Source: Endomicrobiellum devescovinae
GTDB lineage: Bacteria; Elusimicrobiota; Endomicrobiia; Endomicrobiales; Endomicrobiaceae
Direction: 5' to 3'
NCBI GenBank assembly: GCA_031255495.1
Contig: JAIRSK010000020.1
Location: 13,919 to 77,918, forward strand
DNA length: 64,000 bases
How positions within the stretch are numbered: position 1 is the stretch's first letter; every line of letters starts with the position of its first letter. Shown piece after piece: positions 15,840 through 25,540 of this stretch. Below the pieces are notes generated by a model that saw only the letters and a program-made list of their open reading frames with translations, had not been told where the DNA came from and ran no database searches. Made by a program: the position numbers and the translations under genes.

Positions 15840-18278
15840 TTACTTTACCACTATAGTAACTATCTTATTTTTAACATATATAAATTTAACTACCTGTTTA
15901 TCTTTTAAATAAGCTGATATTTTCTCATCTGAATTTACAGCTTTCTTTACTTCGTCTTCTGGCGCATCGGCAGAAACAGTTATTCTTCCTTTTAATTTTC
16001 CATTTATTTGTATAGGAATTTCAATAGAAGATTCTTTGATCATACTTTCATCAAAAACAGGCCATGCATGAATTGAGATACATTCATTATTTCCAAGTTT
16101 TTCCCAAATTTCTTCACATAAATGAGGAGTAATAGGTGCAAGTAGTAATATCAATGTCTTATATACTTCCAACGATACTCCGTCGTCATTAGCATGATAT
16201 TTATAGGAATATAGTGCGTTCACAAGCTCCATAATTGATGAAATCGCAGTATTAAACTGAAATTCTTTTTCAATATCAGACGTAACTTTCTTTACGGTCT
16301 TATGCATAGTTCTCAAAATATCGTCTTTATCCTTTTGAGAAGCAGCAGCTATAGACTTTGTATTTACAACATCAAAAAGACGCCATACTCTATTTACAAA
16401 TCTCCAACATCCTTCTATTCCATCGGAAGACCAATCAAGCTGTTTCTGAGGAGGCGCTGCAAAAAGAATAAACAATCTTGCTGTATCAGCTCCATACTTT
16501 GGAAGTATTTCGTCAGGACTTACAACGTTTCCTTTAGATTTTGACATTGCGCTGCCACCAAGAGTTACCATTCCTTGAGTTAGCAAATTCGTAAAAGGTT
16601 CATCGTATTTTACAAGACCTAAGTCTCTCATGACTTTAAACCAAAAACGGGCGTATATCAAGTGCATGCAAGCGTGTTCTATTCCGCCGATATACTGATT
16701 TACAGGCATCCAATAATTTGCTTTTACGCTGCAAAAAGGAGCATTATCATTGTGTGAGTCGCAATATCGTGCATAATACCATGAAGAGTCAACAAAAGTA
16801 TCCATCGTGTCGGTTTCTCTGCTCGCATCTTTACCACATTTTGGACATTTAACATTTACAAATGTCTTACTTGTCTTTAAAGGAGACTCGCCTGCTCCTG
16901 TGAATTCTACGTCTTCAGGAAGCAGAACAGGCAACTCTTTTTCAGAAACAGGGACAATGCCGCAGTTATCACAATGAATCATTGGTATAGGAGCGCCCCA
17001 ATATCTCTGTCTTGAAACTAACCAGTCTTTAAGTTTAAAATTTACAGTCTTTTTCCCAAAACCTTGTTTTTCAATCCAGCTTGAAACAACATCAAAAGCA
17101 TCAGCAGATTTAACTCCAGAAAATTCTCCAGAATTTACAAGAATACCTTCATCTTCATAAGCATGTTTGCTTATGTCAGAATTATTGCCTTTTATTACTT
17201 CTATGACAGGAACATCAAACTTTTTAGCAAACTCCCAATCTCTTTGGTCGTGAGCAGGCACAGCCATAATAGCACCCGTGCCGTATCCAGTTAAAACGTA
17301 ATCTGCTGTAAAAATAGGGATTTCTTTCCTCGTAGCAGGATTTAAGGCATTTATGCCTTCCAGTCTTATTCCTGTTTTTTCTTTGCTTGATGCCCTTTCT
17401 ATATTTGATTTTCTGCCGCTTGCAAGAATATATTGGGCAACTTGTTCATAATTTTTAATTTTAGATTTTAACTCATTGATTATTTCATGTTCGGGAGCTA
17501 CAACCATAAAAGTTACGCCAAAGATTGTATCAGGACGCGTAGTAAATATTTTTAAATTTTTACCAGAACCTGAGATTTTAAAGTCCACTTCGGCTCCGTA
17601 AGATTTGCCTATCCAATTTTTCTGCATTGATAAAACTTGTTCTGACCATCCGCCAAGCTGTTTGTGTCCTTCCAAAAGTTCATCTGCATAATCTGTGATT
17701 TTTATAAACCACTGCTCCAAGTCTCTATGCTCGGTATGGCTGTCGCATCTCCAACATACGCCGTTTGAAACTTGTTCGTTTGCAAGAACTGTTTGACATG
17801 ACGGACACCAATTAACATTAGCATTCTTTCTAAACACTAAACCTTTTTCCCACATCTTTATAAAAAACCACTGAGTCCATTTGTAATATTCAGGGTCGCA
17901 TGTTGCGGTTTCTCTGCTCCAATCGTAGGAAAACCCTAAAGATTTCAATTGTTCTCTCATACGGGCGATATTTTGTTTAGTCCATTTTGCAGGGTGTATT
18001 TTATTTTTAATTGCAGCATTTTCAGCAGGAAGACCAAAAGCGTCCCAGCCTGCTGTATATAAAACATTTTTGCCCTTCATTCTGTGAAAACGAGCGTAAA
18101 CATCTCCTATGCTATAATTACGGACATGTCCCATATGCAGATTGCCTGAAGGATAAGGTAACATTTCCAGACAATAGTATTTTTCTTTTTTAGAGTCTTC
18201 TTTACTCTCAAATATTTTGCTTTCAGACCATTTTTTCTGCCACTTTTTTTCCACTTCTAAATGATTATATTCTGTCAC
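15840..18278 (-). CDS. leuS: Leucyl-tRNA synthetase
   Basis: This class Ia synthetase charges tRNA-Leu. The 812-residue bacterial form shows the HIGH box as HMGH in YPSGNLHMGHVRN, zinc-knuckle cysteines CPSC and CWRC, the CP1 editing domain (TTRPDTIFGVTF and GTGAIMAVPAHDQRD), KMSKS as MSKSKGN, and the anticodon-binding C-terminal helices. The GTG start at 18278 has GGGGAG upstream. It is followed after 13 nt by the lptE-like gene. Confidence 0.97.
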   Translation of the reverse strand: MTEYNHLEVEKKWQKKWSESKIFESKEDSKKEKYYCLEMLPYPSGNLHMGHVRNYSIGDVYARFHRMKGKNVLYTAGWDAFGLPAENAAIKNKIHPAKWTKQNIARMREQLKSLGFSYDWSRETATCDPEYYKWTQWFFIKMWEKGLVFRKNANVNWCPSCQTVLANEQVSNGVCWRCDSHTEHRDLEQWFIKITDYADELLEGHKQLGGWSEQVLSMQKNWIGKSYGAEVDFKISGSGKNLKIFTTRPDTIFGVTFMVVAPEHEIINELKSKIKNYEQVAQYILASGRKSNIERASSKEKTGIRLEGINALNPATRKEIPIFTADYVLTGYGTGAIMAVPAHDQRDWEFAKKFDVPVIEVIKGNNSDISKHAYEDEGILVNSGEFSGVKSADAFDVVSSWIEKQGFGKKTVNFKLKDWLVSRQRYWGAPIPMIHCDNCGIVPVSEKELPVLLPEDVEFTGAGESPLKTSKTFVNVKCPKCGKDASRETDTMDTFVDSSWYYARYCDSHNDNAPFCSVKANYWMPVNQYIGGIEHACMHLIYARFWFKVMRDLGLVKYDEPFTNLLTQGMVTLGGSAMSKSKGNVVSPDEILPKYGADTARLFILFAAPPQKQLDWSSDGIEGCWRFVNRVWRLFDVVNTKSIAAASQKDKDDILRTMHKTVKKVTSDIEKEFQFNTAISSIMELVNALYSYKYHANDDGVSLEVYKTLILLLAPITPHLCEEIWEKLGNNECISIHAWPVFDESMIKESSIEIPIQINGKLKGRITVSADAPEDEVKKAVNSDEKISAYLKDKQVVKFIYVKNKIVTIVVK

Positions 18279-18289
18279 GTTTCTCCCCT

Positions 18290-19024
18290 TTACTTTTCTA
18301 GTAAAACAAAATGTTCTAGGTTTCCTTTGGGTCCTTTAAGTTCTGAGTCAGCTTCAGAAATTATCTTAAAGCCCAAGCTTAAAGCAAAATTTTTAATTTT
18401 ACTTATAGCTTTTTGCCTCAACTTTTCATCCCTTACAACGCCTTTCTTTATTTCCGAAGGTTCAAGTTCAAATTGAGGTTTTATCATAGCTAAAACAGAG
18501 CTATTTTCACAAATGGTTTTATATACCATTGGCAAAATCTTATCAAGCGAAATAAAAGAAACATCTATAGTCGTAAAATCTACTCTATCTTTTAATAAAG
18601 CATCGTCAAAATATCTAAAATTGACGTTTTCTATATTTATTACTCTTTTGTCATTTCTTAATTTATAATGAAGCTGCCCAGAACCGACATCAACAGAATA
18701 AACTTTAATGGCTCCCTTTTGAAGCATACAATCTGTAAAACCGCCTGTTGATGCCCCTATATCAAGACAAATATACCCTTTAACATCAATATTTAAAGAC
18801 CTCAAAGCCGACTCTAATTTTAGTCCGCCTCTGGAAACATAAGGATTTATATTTTTTATTTCAATTATATCTTCGTCGCCGACCAATACGCTCGGTTTGT
18901 ACTGAACTTGATTATTTACAAAAACACTACCGCCCATTATAAAGGCTTGAGCTTTGGTTCTTGTTTCCGCAAAGCCTTTTTCAAACACTAAAATATCTAA
19001 ACGTTTCTTCTTATTTTTTTCCAT
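18290..19024 (-). CDS. tlyA: TlyA family rRNA 2'-O-methyltransferase
   Basis: This is a predicted SAM-dependent RNA methyltransferase, historically annotated as hemolysin A. An N-terminal S4 domain (about 8-65, KRLDILVFEKGFAETRTKAQ) precedes an FtsJ-like Rossmann domain with the SAM loop CLDIGASTGGFTDC and catalytic K and D residues (SVDVGSGQLHYKLR, MIKPQFE). Family members 2'-O-methylate 16S and 23S rRNA. The ATG at 19024 is preferred to an in-frame TTG two codons earlier; either start overlaps the dxs 3' end. Confidence 0.9.
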   Translation of the reverse strand: MEKNKKKRLDILVFEKGFAETRTKAQAFIMGGSVFVNNQVQYKPSVLVGDEDIIEIKNINPYVSRGGLKLESALRSLNIDVKGYICLDIGASTGGFTDCMLQKGAIKVYSVDVGSGQLHYKLRNDKRVINIENVNFRYFDDALLKDRVDFTTIDVSFISLDKILPMVYKTICENSSVLAMIKPQFELEPSEIKKGVVRDEKLRQKAISKIKNFALSLGFKIISEADSELKGPKGNLEHFVLLEK

Positions 19025-20867
19025 CTGCAAACATCTTTAAAGCTTTGTTGGCTACCCCTTCAGGTGTAAGACCGTACTTCTTTCTTAGTACTTTTACATT
19101 TCCATGCTCTATAAATTTATCTGGAAGCCCTATACATTCAACTTCAGCTCCTGTACCAAATAACACATTCTTTACGCTTTCGCCAAAACCGCCGATTAAA
19201 GAATTCTCTTCAACTGTAACAAATTTCTTAGTTTTTGAAAGAGCCTCTTTTATTATGTCAACATCCAAAGGTTTTAAAAACCTCATATTTATTACAGAAG
19301 CATTTATATTTTCCTTTTCTAACAGTTGGGCGGCTTTTAAACACGTATTTACGTGGCTTCCTATAGCAAGAAAGCAAATATCATCACCTTCTTTTATAAC
19401 AGTTCCTTTCCCGATTTTTAAAACACATGAAGATTTATCAAGTTTGCCCCCTACTCCAGCTCCTCTAGGATAACGTATGGCGCAAGGTTTATTGGAGTTT
19501 AATGCAGTTTTTAACATGTGCTGTAATTCGTTCTCGTCGGCAGGAGACATAATAATTAAATTAGGTATATAATTCAGATAAGACAAATCAAAAGCCCCGT
19601 GATGAGTTCCCCCGTCTTCACCAACAAGACCCGCTCTGTCCAAAGCAAAAGTAACTGAAAGATTCTGCAAAGCCACATCGTGTATAATATTGTCTATTGC
19701 TCTTTGCATAAATGTTGAGTAAATAGCGCAAACAGGTTTCATGCCGTCTGCTGCCATAGCGGCGGCAAAAGTAATGGCATGCTCTTCAGCAATACCTACG
19801 TCAAAATATCTGTTAGGGAACTCTTTAGCAAATTTATCAAGCCCAGTTCCTTCAGGCATTGCGGCAGTTATAGCAACTATTTTTTTATCGGAATGAGCAA
19901 GTTTTATAAGAGTGTCTGAAAAAACTTTTGTATATGTAACCTCATTAGTTTTTACAATTTCGCCAGTTTTTACGTCAAACTTGCCTACTCCGTGAAATTT
20001 TATCGGTTCAGTTTCAGCGGGAGTGTACCCCTTACCTTTTTTTGTAATAACATGCAATAAAACAGGTCCTTCCATGTCTTTGATATTTTCAAGAATAACT
20101 GTTAAATTATTGATGTCGTGCCCTTGCACAGGACCAATATACGTAAATCCCATTTCTTCAAAAAGCATGCCTGGAAAAAGTATTACTTTGGCTCTTTTTA
20201 TAAACTTTCTAAAAGGCGAACCAAAACCGTGGAATCTACTTACAGTTTTCATCACCTTTTCTTCAACTTTTCTTGCCATACCCACAGTTAAAAGTTTAGC
20301 TAAATATCCCGCAACTGCGCCAACTTTTTGTGATATAAACATTTCATTGTCATTTAATATTACGAGCATGTTTTTTTTAAGATGTCCTGCATTTTGTAAA
20401 CCTTCAAACGCAAGACCTCCAGTCATAGAACCGTCGCCAATAACTGCTACTACTTTATAATCTTCATTCTTTATATCTCTAGCGGTTGCAAAACCCAAAG
20501 CCGCAGAAATTGAAGTTGAAGAATGCCCTACACCAAACGCATCATGCTCGGATTCAGATCTACGCGGGAAACCGCTAAGTCCATTATGAGTTCTTATTGT
20601 TTTGAATTTATTTTTCCTTCCGGTAAGAATTTTATGTGCATAAGACTGATGACCAACGTCCCAAATTATCTTATCACGAGGCGAATCAAACACGTAATGC
20701 ATTGCAACTGTCAATTCTACAACGCCAAGACTTGGGGCTAAATGACCACCGTTTACTGAAATTGTATTTACTATTTCTTCTCTTATTTCCTTTGCAAGAA
20801 GAGAAAGCTCTTCTTTATTTAATTTTTTTAAATCTTGAGGATTATTCACAGCGTCTAATATTTTCAC
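19011..20867 (-). CDS. dxs: 1-deoxy-D-xylulose-5-phosphate synthase
   Basis: This is the first enzyme of the MEP isoprenoid pathway, a TPP-dependent condensation of pyruvate with glyceraldehyde 3-phosphate. It shows WDVGHQSYAHKILTGR, the TPP motif GDGSMTGGLAFEG, the HGVGKFD region and the transketolase central and C-terminal domains. The start is set at GTG 20867, giving KILDAVNNPQDLK: AGGGG lies upstream and 618 residues match the family. Upstream in-frame ATGs would add a non-conserved hydrophobic stretch. It pairs with ispA upstream in the run. Confidence 0.95.
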   Translation of the reverse strand: MKILDAVNNPQDLKKLNKEELSLLAKEIREEIVNTISVNGGHLAPSLGVVELTVAMHYVFDSPRDKIIWDVGHQSYAHKILTGRKNKFKTIRTHNGLSGFPRRSESEHDAFGVGHSSTSISAALGFATARDIKNEDYKVVAVIGDGSMTGGLAFEGLQNAGHLKKNMLVILNDNEMFISQKVGAVAGYLAKLLTVGMARKVEEKVMKTVSRFHGFGSPFRKFIKRAKVILFPGMLFEEMGFTYIGPVQGHDINNLTVILENIKDMEGPVLLHVITKKGKGYTPAETEPIKFHGVGKFDVKTGEIVKTNEVTYTKVFSDTLIKLAHSDKKIVAITAAMPEGTGLDKFAKEFPNRYFDVGIAEEHAITFAAAMAADGMKPVCAIYSTFMQRAIDNIIHDVALQNLSVTFALDRAGLVGEDGGTHHGAFDLSYLNYIPNLIIMSPADENELQHMLKTALNSNKPCAIRYPRGAGVGGKLDKSSCVLKIGKGTVIKEGDDICFLAIGSHVNTCLKAAQLLEKENINASVINMRFLKPLDVDIIKEALSKTKKFVTVEENSLIGGFGESVKNVLFGTGAEVECIGLPDKFIEHGNVKVLRKKYGLTPEGVANKALKMFADGKK

Positions 20868-21065
20868 TATTGCCCCTAATAAAAACATTGAAATAAAATA
20901 TGACAAAAACCTGACACTTAACTAAGGACAACTATTTCTCAACAACCATAGATTATGTATATTGCGATTTTCGCAGAAATGACAGCACAACAAAGCCGCA
21001 ACAACAAATTTCTGTACAAATCCTTAAATTGATTGATGACGACATATCAAAGACAAATTAAAAAA
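20868..21065. other. Spacer between dxs and ispA
   Basis: About 200 nt with no ORF of note. The only visible structure is a small TGCGA/TCGCA hairpin. No terminator or clear promoter was recognised, so dxs may still be co-transcribed with ispA. Confidence 0.4.
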
Positions 21066-21959
21066 TCAGCAATTTCTTGATGTCATGTAATCTGCAAGAT
21101 GTAGAAATATTTCGGCTTTATCTCCGAATATAGATAATGCATTTTTTGCTTTATTTATATGCCTGTACGCTATTCTTTCCGCTTCTTCTTTGCCAAACAA
21201 CGAAAGAGCGGTCAGTTTATCGTTGTCTGCATCGCTGCCATTTTTACCTAAAAGTCTTTTATCAGCATAAACGTCCAAAATATCATCTGTAATTTGAAAA
21301 GCTATTCCTATATTTGTTCCGTAAGCTTCTAATGATTTTAAACCTTTTTCATCTGCGTCGGCTAAAAGTGCACCTATTTTTAAACTTGCAACTATCAACG
21401 CAGCAGTTTTTTTTATCTGTATAAATTTTAACTTTTTCTCTAAAATTTCTTTATTTTTCTCGCTCCAGCTGCCTGTCTCTAGAGTATCTTCGGCTTGTCC
21501 TGCAATCATACCTTTATATCCGCTGTAATCAGCGAGAACATTTACTGCTTTGTTAATATTCTTATCTTCAGCATTAGCTTTTGTTATAAGATTAAAGGCT
21601 TCCGTAAGCAAAGCATCGCCGCATAAAATAGCGGCAGCTTCGCCGAACTTTTTGTGATTGGTAGGCATTCCCCTGCGCAAATCATCGTTATCCATAGACG
21701 GCAAATCATCATGAACTAACGAGTACGTATGCAAATATTCTACCGCACAAGCCGCTGGAAGAACGTCTTTAGCTTTGCCGCCAAAAAGTTCTGCAGCTAA
21801 AAAAACACAAATAGGACGCAGTCTTTTTCCACCTGCCATAACGCTATAACGCATACCTTGAGAAATTACAGAATTGTCTTTAGGCAAAAATCTTTTTAAT
21901 GCCGAGTTTACATATTTTGCTTTTTTTGACAAATATTTCTTTAAATTAACTTTTTGCAA
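21066..21959 (-). CDS. ispA: Polyprenyl (farnesyl-type) diphosphate synthase
   Basis: This is a trans-prenyltransferase that condenses IPP with allylic diphosphates in 297 residues. The first Asp-rich motif is DDLPSMDND and the second is DDILD, with GGKRLRP and the Q-x-x-D region (GQAEDTLETG). The XseB-XseA-IspA-Dxs neighbourhood is the classical arrangement and supports a farnesyl or geranyl product, although chain length cannot be proven from sequence alone. Translation probably starts at TTG 21959, with AAGGAG 7 nt upstream inside the end of xseB. Confidence 0.92.
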   Translation of the reverse strand: MQKVNLKKYLSKKAKYVNSALKRFLPKDNSVISQGMRYSVMAGGKRLRPICVFLAAELFGGKAKDVLPAACAVEYLHTYSLVHDDLPSMDNDDLRRGMPTNHKKFGEAAAILCGDALLTEAFNLITKANAEDKNINKAVNVLADYSGYKGMIAGQAEDTLETGSWSEKNKEILEKKLKFIQIKKTAALIVASLKIGALLADADEKGLKSLEAYGTNIGIAFQITDDILDVYADKRLLGKNGSDADNDKLTALSLFGKEEAERIAYRHINKAKNALSIFGDKAEIFLHLADYMTSRNC

Positions 21960-21962
21960 AAT

Positions 21963-22178
21963 TTACTCCTTAAAAGGCTTTACTTCTCCTGAAGAAGTTA
22001 TAATTTCAATTTTCTTTTTTGTTTCGTTGAGTTTTTCGGAACAAAATTTTACGAGCTGTGCTCCTTCAGAAAACAAAGCCAATGCTTTATCTAAATCAGG
22101 CTCGGCGTTTTCCATTTCTGAAACTATAGCTTCTAGTCTTTGCAAAGACTTTTCAAAATTTAATTGTCTTTTAGTCAT
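21963..22178 (-). CDS. xseB: Exodeoxyribonuclease VII small subunit
   Basis: This 71-residue, highly charged two-helix protein has the family pattern NFEKSLQRLEAIVSEMENAE, followed by LDKALALFSEG. It binds XseA to form ExoVII, which degrades single-stranded DNA. Its start overlaps the xseA stop by 8 nt, so the two subunits are translationally coupled. Confidence 0.93.
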   Translation of the reverse strand: MTKRQLNFEKSLQRLEAIVSEMENAEPDLDKALALFSEGAQLVKFCSEKLNETKKKIEIITSSGEVKPFKE

Positions 22179-23391
22179 AAGATTTTACCTCGGCATTAAA
22201 ACCACCAGACGCAAGTTTTATGTTCACAATATCGCCTTTTTTGACTTCGTTTGAATTTTTAATAATTTTATTATTGCTGTCAAAACAAATTGAAAAGCCT
22301 CTTTCCAAAACAGCCAAAGGTGACAATATATTTAATTTATGAGCGGCATTTTTCAATCTTTCAGATTTCGTTTCAAAAAGTCTTTCTGCATTATTTTTAA
22401 GTCTTTCGCCCATATCATCAACGTAAGCTATTTTATCTTCATATATTAAGTGCGGCTTTATTAAACTTCTTGAAGACTTCAATCTTTTAAATCGCTCAAG
22501 ATAATTGTTGAATATTAAATCCATTGCGTCGTTTAAAGAATTTCGCAACTGGTCTACTTGTCCGGATATAACGCTTCTTTTCCTTAAAACCATTTCTACT
22601 GCTGCAGACGGAGTCGGCGCTCGCATATCTGCAACAAAATCTGCTATTGTAAAGTCCACTTCATGCCCGACACAAGAAATCGTAGGTATTTTAGAGTTAA
22701 AAATTGCTCTAGCCACAACTTCTGTGTTAAACGCCCACAAATCTTCTATTGAACCGCCACCGCGACCAATAAGAAGAACATCTAAATCTTTATAATTATC
22801 GTTTAAGTATTTTATAGCTTTTGTGATTTCCTTTTCAGCCTCGCTCCCCTGCACTCTTGCAGGACATATCAAAACTTCAACATCAATTTTCAAATTATAT
22901 ATAACGCGCAAAATATCATGTAAAGCTGCGCCGTCTTGAGAAGTAACAACTCCAATTTTATTTACAATATCAGGAATTGTTTTTTTTACACTTTCGTCAA
23001 ACAAACCTTCCAAATCAAGTTTTTTCTTAAGTTTCTCATATGCCTCGTAAAGTTCACCTTTACCATACTGCTCCATATGGTTTACAATAATCTGGTAATC
23101 GCCATATTTAGGGTATGAGCTGACTCTCCCATAAACTAAAACTTTCATACCGTCTTCAGGAGCAAAAGTCAACCCTGTATTTGCATTTTGAAACATTACG
23201 GCTTTTATTTGAGCGTTAGCGTCTTTAACACTAAAATACATATGCCCTGAGTTGTAAAGTTTAAAGTTTGAAATCTCGCCTTGTACCCAAACACATGGAT
23301 AAGAATCTTCCAAAATAAGCTTTATTTCAGCGCTTATTTGAGAAACAGTATAAATCAAACGCTCGTCATTATCGCTATTCTCAATTCTCAT
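22171..23391 (-). CDS. xseA: Exodeoxyribonuclease VII large subunit
   Basis: This is the catalytic subunit of ExoVII, 406 residues. An N-terminal OB fold (about 10-110, VWVQGEISNFKLYNSGHMYFSV) is followed by the catalytic core (VVTSQDGAALHDI, LIGRGGGSIEDLWAFN, VGHEVDFTIADFVADMRAPTPSAA) and a coiled-coil tail. It sits 3 nt downstream of rny and overlaps xseB. Confidence 0.95.
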   Translation of the reverse strand: MRIENSDNDERLIYTVSQISAEIKLILEDSYPCVWVQGEISNFKLYNSGHMYFSVKDANAQIKAVMFQNANTGLTFAPEDGMKVLVYGRVSSYPKYGDYQIIVNHMEQYGKGELYEAYEKLKKKLDLEGLFDESVKKTIPDIVNKIGVVTSQDGAALHDILRVIYNLKIDVEVLICPARVQGSEAEKEITKAIKYLNDNYKDLDVLLIGRGGGSIEDLWAFNTEVVARAIFNSKIPTISCVGHEVDFTIADFVADMRAPTPSAAVEMVLRKRSVISGQVDQLRNSLNDAMDLIFNNYLERFKRLKSSRSLIKPHLIYEDKIAYVDDMGERLKNNAERLFETKSERLKNAAHKLNILSPLAVLERGFSICFDSNNKIIKNSNEVKKGDIVNIKLASGGFNAEVKSYD

Positions 23392-23394
23392 ATT

Positions 23395-24939
23395 TTATTT
23401 GGCTATATCTTGCGCTCTTGTTTCCCTTATTACCGTTATTTTGATTTGTCCTGGATATTCAAGCTCTTGCTCAACTTTCTTGGCTATATCATGAGCCAAA
23501 ACTTGAGCTTGCTTGTCGTCAACATGTTCAGGCTCAACAAGTATTCTTACTTCTCTTCCAGCTTGGACGGCATAAGCTAAAGAAACACCTTGAAATTCTT
23601 TAGCCACTTTTTCAAGCTTCTCAAGACGCTTTAAATAATGCTCTACAGACTCTCTTCTTGCTCCAGGTCTTGCAGCCGAAATTGCGTCTGCAGCAGCTAT
23701 TACAAAAGCTTCAGGGCTTGCAGGAGCTTCAATTCCTTCATGGTGCGACAAAATAGCATTTATCATCTTTTGAGATTCACCGTATTTCTTAGCTATATCC
23801 GCAGAAATCTGATGATGAGTTCCCTCAACTTCGTGGTCAACAGCTTTACCTATATCGTGGAGCAAAGCTGCTTTCTTGCAAAACATAACGTCCAGACCAA
23901 GCTCCCCAGCTATAGCGCCAGCAAGCCATGTAACTTCTAGGGTGTGCTGAAGCTGGTTCTGACCATAAGACGTTCTATATTTTAATTTGCCCAACAATTT
24001 AATTATCTCAAGGTTAAGACCCGGAACGCCTGCGTCAATAGCAGCCTGTTCACCGATTTCTTTAAGGTGCTGGTCCATTTCCCTTTTAACTTTTGCAACA
24101 ACTTCTTCAATTCTGGCAGGGTGTATTCTACCGTCCGCTATCAATCTTTCCAATGCAATTTTAGCCGTCTGTCTTCTTACGCCATCAAAAGCAGAAATAG
24201 TAATAGCTTCTGGAGTGTCATCAACTATCAAGTCCACTCCTGTGGCTTGTTCAAAAGCTCTTATATTTCTTCCTTCTCTACCTATAATTCTTCCTTTAAT
24301 TTCGTCGCTAGGTATTTGAACGGTTGAAGTAGTAATATCTGCTGTATGGTCTGCAGCTATGCGTTGTATTGCAATGGAAAGAATTTCTTTTGATTTCTTA
24401 TCCGCATTTTCGCGAGTTTCTTGTTCAAGTTTCTGAGCTAAAATAGCCGCATCTTGTCTTGCTTCTTTTTCCATCTCGTTTATTAGCGTCTTCTTGGCTT
24501 CTTCTCTTGTCATTCCTGATACGCGTTCCAAAACTTTTTTCTGTTCTTCTTTTATTCTGTCAACTTCGGAAAACTTTATTGTAAGATGATGTTCTTTGTT
24601 TGAAATTTCTTTCTCTTTACCTGCTAAATCTTTTTCTTTCCTATCTATGGCGTCCATCTTGCGCTCTAAATTCTCTTCGCGCTGATTGATTCTATTTTCC
24701 ATGTTTTGGACTGATTGTTTTCTTTCTTTTATATCAAGCTCAAACTCTTTTCTTTCTTTATCAACTATGACTTTTGCTTCAAGCAAAGCCTCTTTTGTTT
24801 TAGTCTCCGCAACCATTTTTGCTTCTTTTATTATTCTTTCTGAGACTTGCTCTGCAGATTTTGCGTTTACTTTTGCATAAACTAGACGCAAAACATATCC
24901 TGTAATTGCCGCTAAAACTCCTATAATAATCGCTCCCAT
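23395..24939 (-). CDS. rny: Ribonuclease Y
   Basis: This is a membrane-anchored endoribonuclease that initiates mRNA decay. The 514 residues show an N-terminal transmembrane helix (about 2-20), a long charged coiled coil (about 25-190), a KH domain with GRIIGREGRNIRAFE (about 205-265) and an HD domain with HDIGKAVDHE (about 330-430). GGAGTG precedes the ATG. It lies between fau and xseA with gaps of 10 and 3 nt. Confidence 0.96.
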   Translation of the reverse strand: MGAIIIGVLAAITGYVLRLVYAKVNAKSAEQVSERIIKEAKMVAETKTKEALLEAKVIVDKERKEFELDIKERKQSVQNMENRINQREENLERKMDAIDRKEKDLAGKEKEISNKEHHLTIKFSEVDRIKEEQKKVLERVSGMTREEAKKTLINEMEKEARQDAAILAQKLEQETRENADKKSKEILSIAIQRIAADHTADITTSTVQIPSDEIKGRIIGREGRNIRAFEQATGVDLIVDDTPEAITISAFDGVRRQTAKIALERLIADGRIHPARIEEVVAKVKREMDQHLKEIGEQAAIDAGVPGLNLEIIKLLGKLKYRTSYGQNQLQHTLEVTWLAGAIAGELGLDVMFCKKAALLHDIGKAVDHEVEGTHHQISADIAKKYGESQKMINAILSHHEGIEAPASPEAFVIAAADAISAARPGARRESVEHYLKRLEKLEKVAKEFQGVSLAYAVQAGREVRILVEPEHVDDKQAQVLAHDIAKKVEQELEYPGQIKITVIRETRAQDIAK

Positions 24940-24949
24940 CTTTCACTCC

Positions 24950-25540
24950 TCACTTTATAGTTTGTATGATCCTTTGCTCAGTAACGATAGTTCCAATCGG
25001 CAGATCATGTTTTCCGATTGGAAGTTTGTCCGTAATTTGAAAATCATAAGCAAGACCTACCGTCTTGCTTAAAGGCACGTCTTTTAACCATCTATCGTAA
25101 TAGCCCTTACCGTAACCAAGTCTGTAGCCCGAAAGATCAAAAGCAATCCCTGGGATCAAAGCTAAATCAATAGAATCTTTTGAAGCAACATCGTCCGAAT
25201 TTACTTCAGGCTGCCTTATTCCATAAACTAACTGATTGGCGTCTTCAAGCCCTACTATTCTTACAGTCTGCATAAACGAATCTCCGGGATTTTTTATCGC
25301 AGGAACAACAACATTTTTCCCTTCTTCAATAGCTGACTTCACAATAAAATCAGTTATTACCTCAGAACCATAAGACAAGTAAATCATAAGAGTATTCGCC
25401 TGTTCGTATAGAGAAAACTTTTTAAGTGCGGCAAGAATAGCAGTACTGCAAACTAAAGCCGAAGTCGGATCAAGCCTGTTTCTCATAGACAAAAACTCAG
25501 ATCTCACTTTTCTTTTTTCTAATTCCAAGTAATCGTTCAC
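24950..25540 (-). CDS. 5-formyltetrahydrofolate cyclo-ligase
   Basis: This MTHFS-family protein (YgfA/Fau) converts 5-formyl-THF to 5,10-methenyl-THF using ATP. Motifs are the basic N-terminal RKVRSEFLSMRNRLD, the middle IYLSYGSEVITDF, and the C-terminal GIAFDLSGYRLGYGKGYYDRWL nucleotide and metal site. The longer in-frame ORF would run far into rarA. GTG 25540 is chosen because GAGGG lies 8 nt upstream and the length (196) matches the family, leaving a 44-nt overlap with rarA. In proteobacteria this gene follows zapA and 6S RNA, an order largely kept here. Confidence 0.88.
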   Translation of the reverse strand: MNDYLELEKRKVRSEFLSMRNRLDPTSALVCSTAILAALKKFSLYEQANTLMIYLSYGSEVITDFIVKSAIEEGKNVVVPAIKNPGDSFMQTVRIVGLEDANQLVYGIRQPEVNSDDVASKDSIDLALIPGIAFDLSGYRLGYGKGYYDRWLKDVPLSKTVGLAYDFQITDKLPIGKHDLPIGTIVTEQRIIQTIK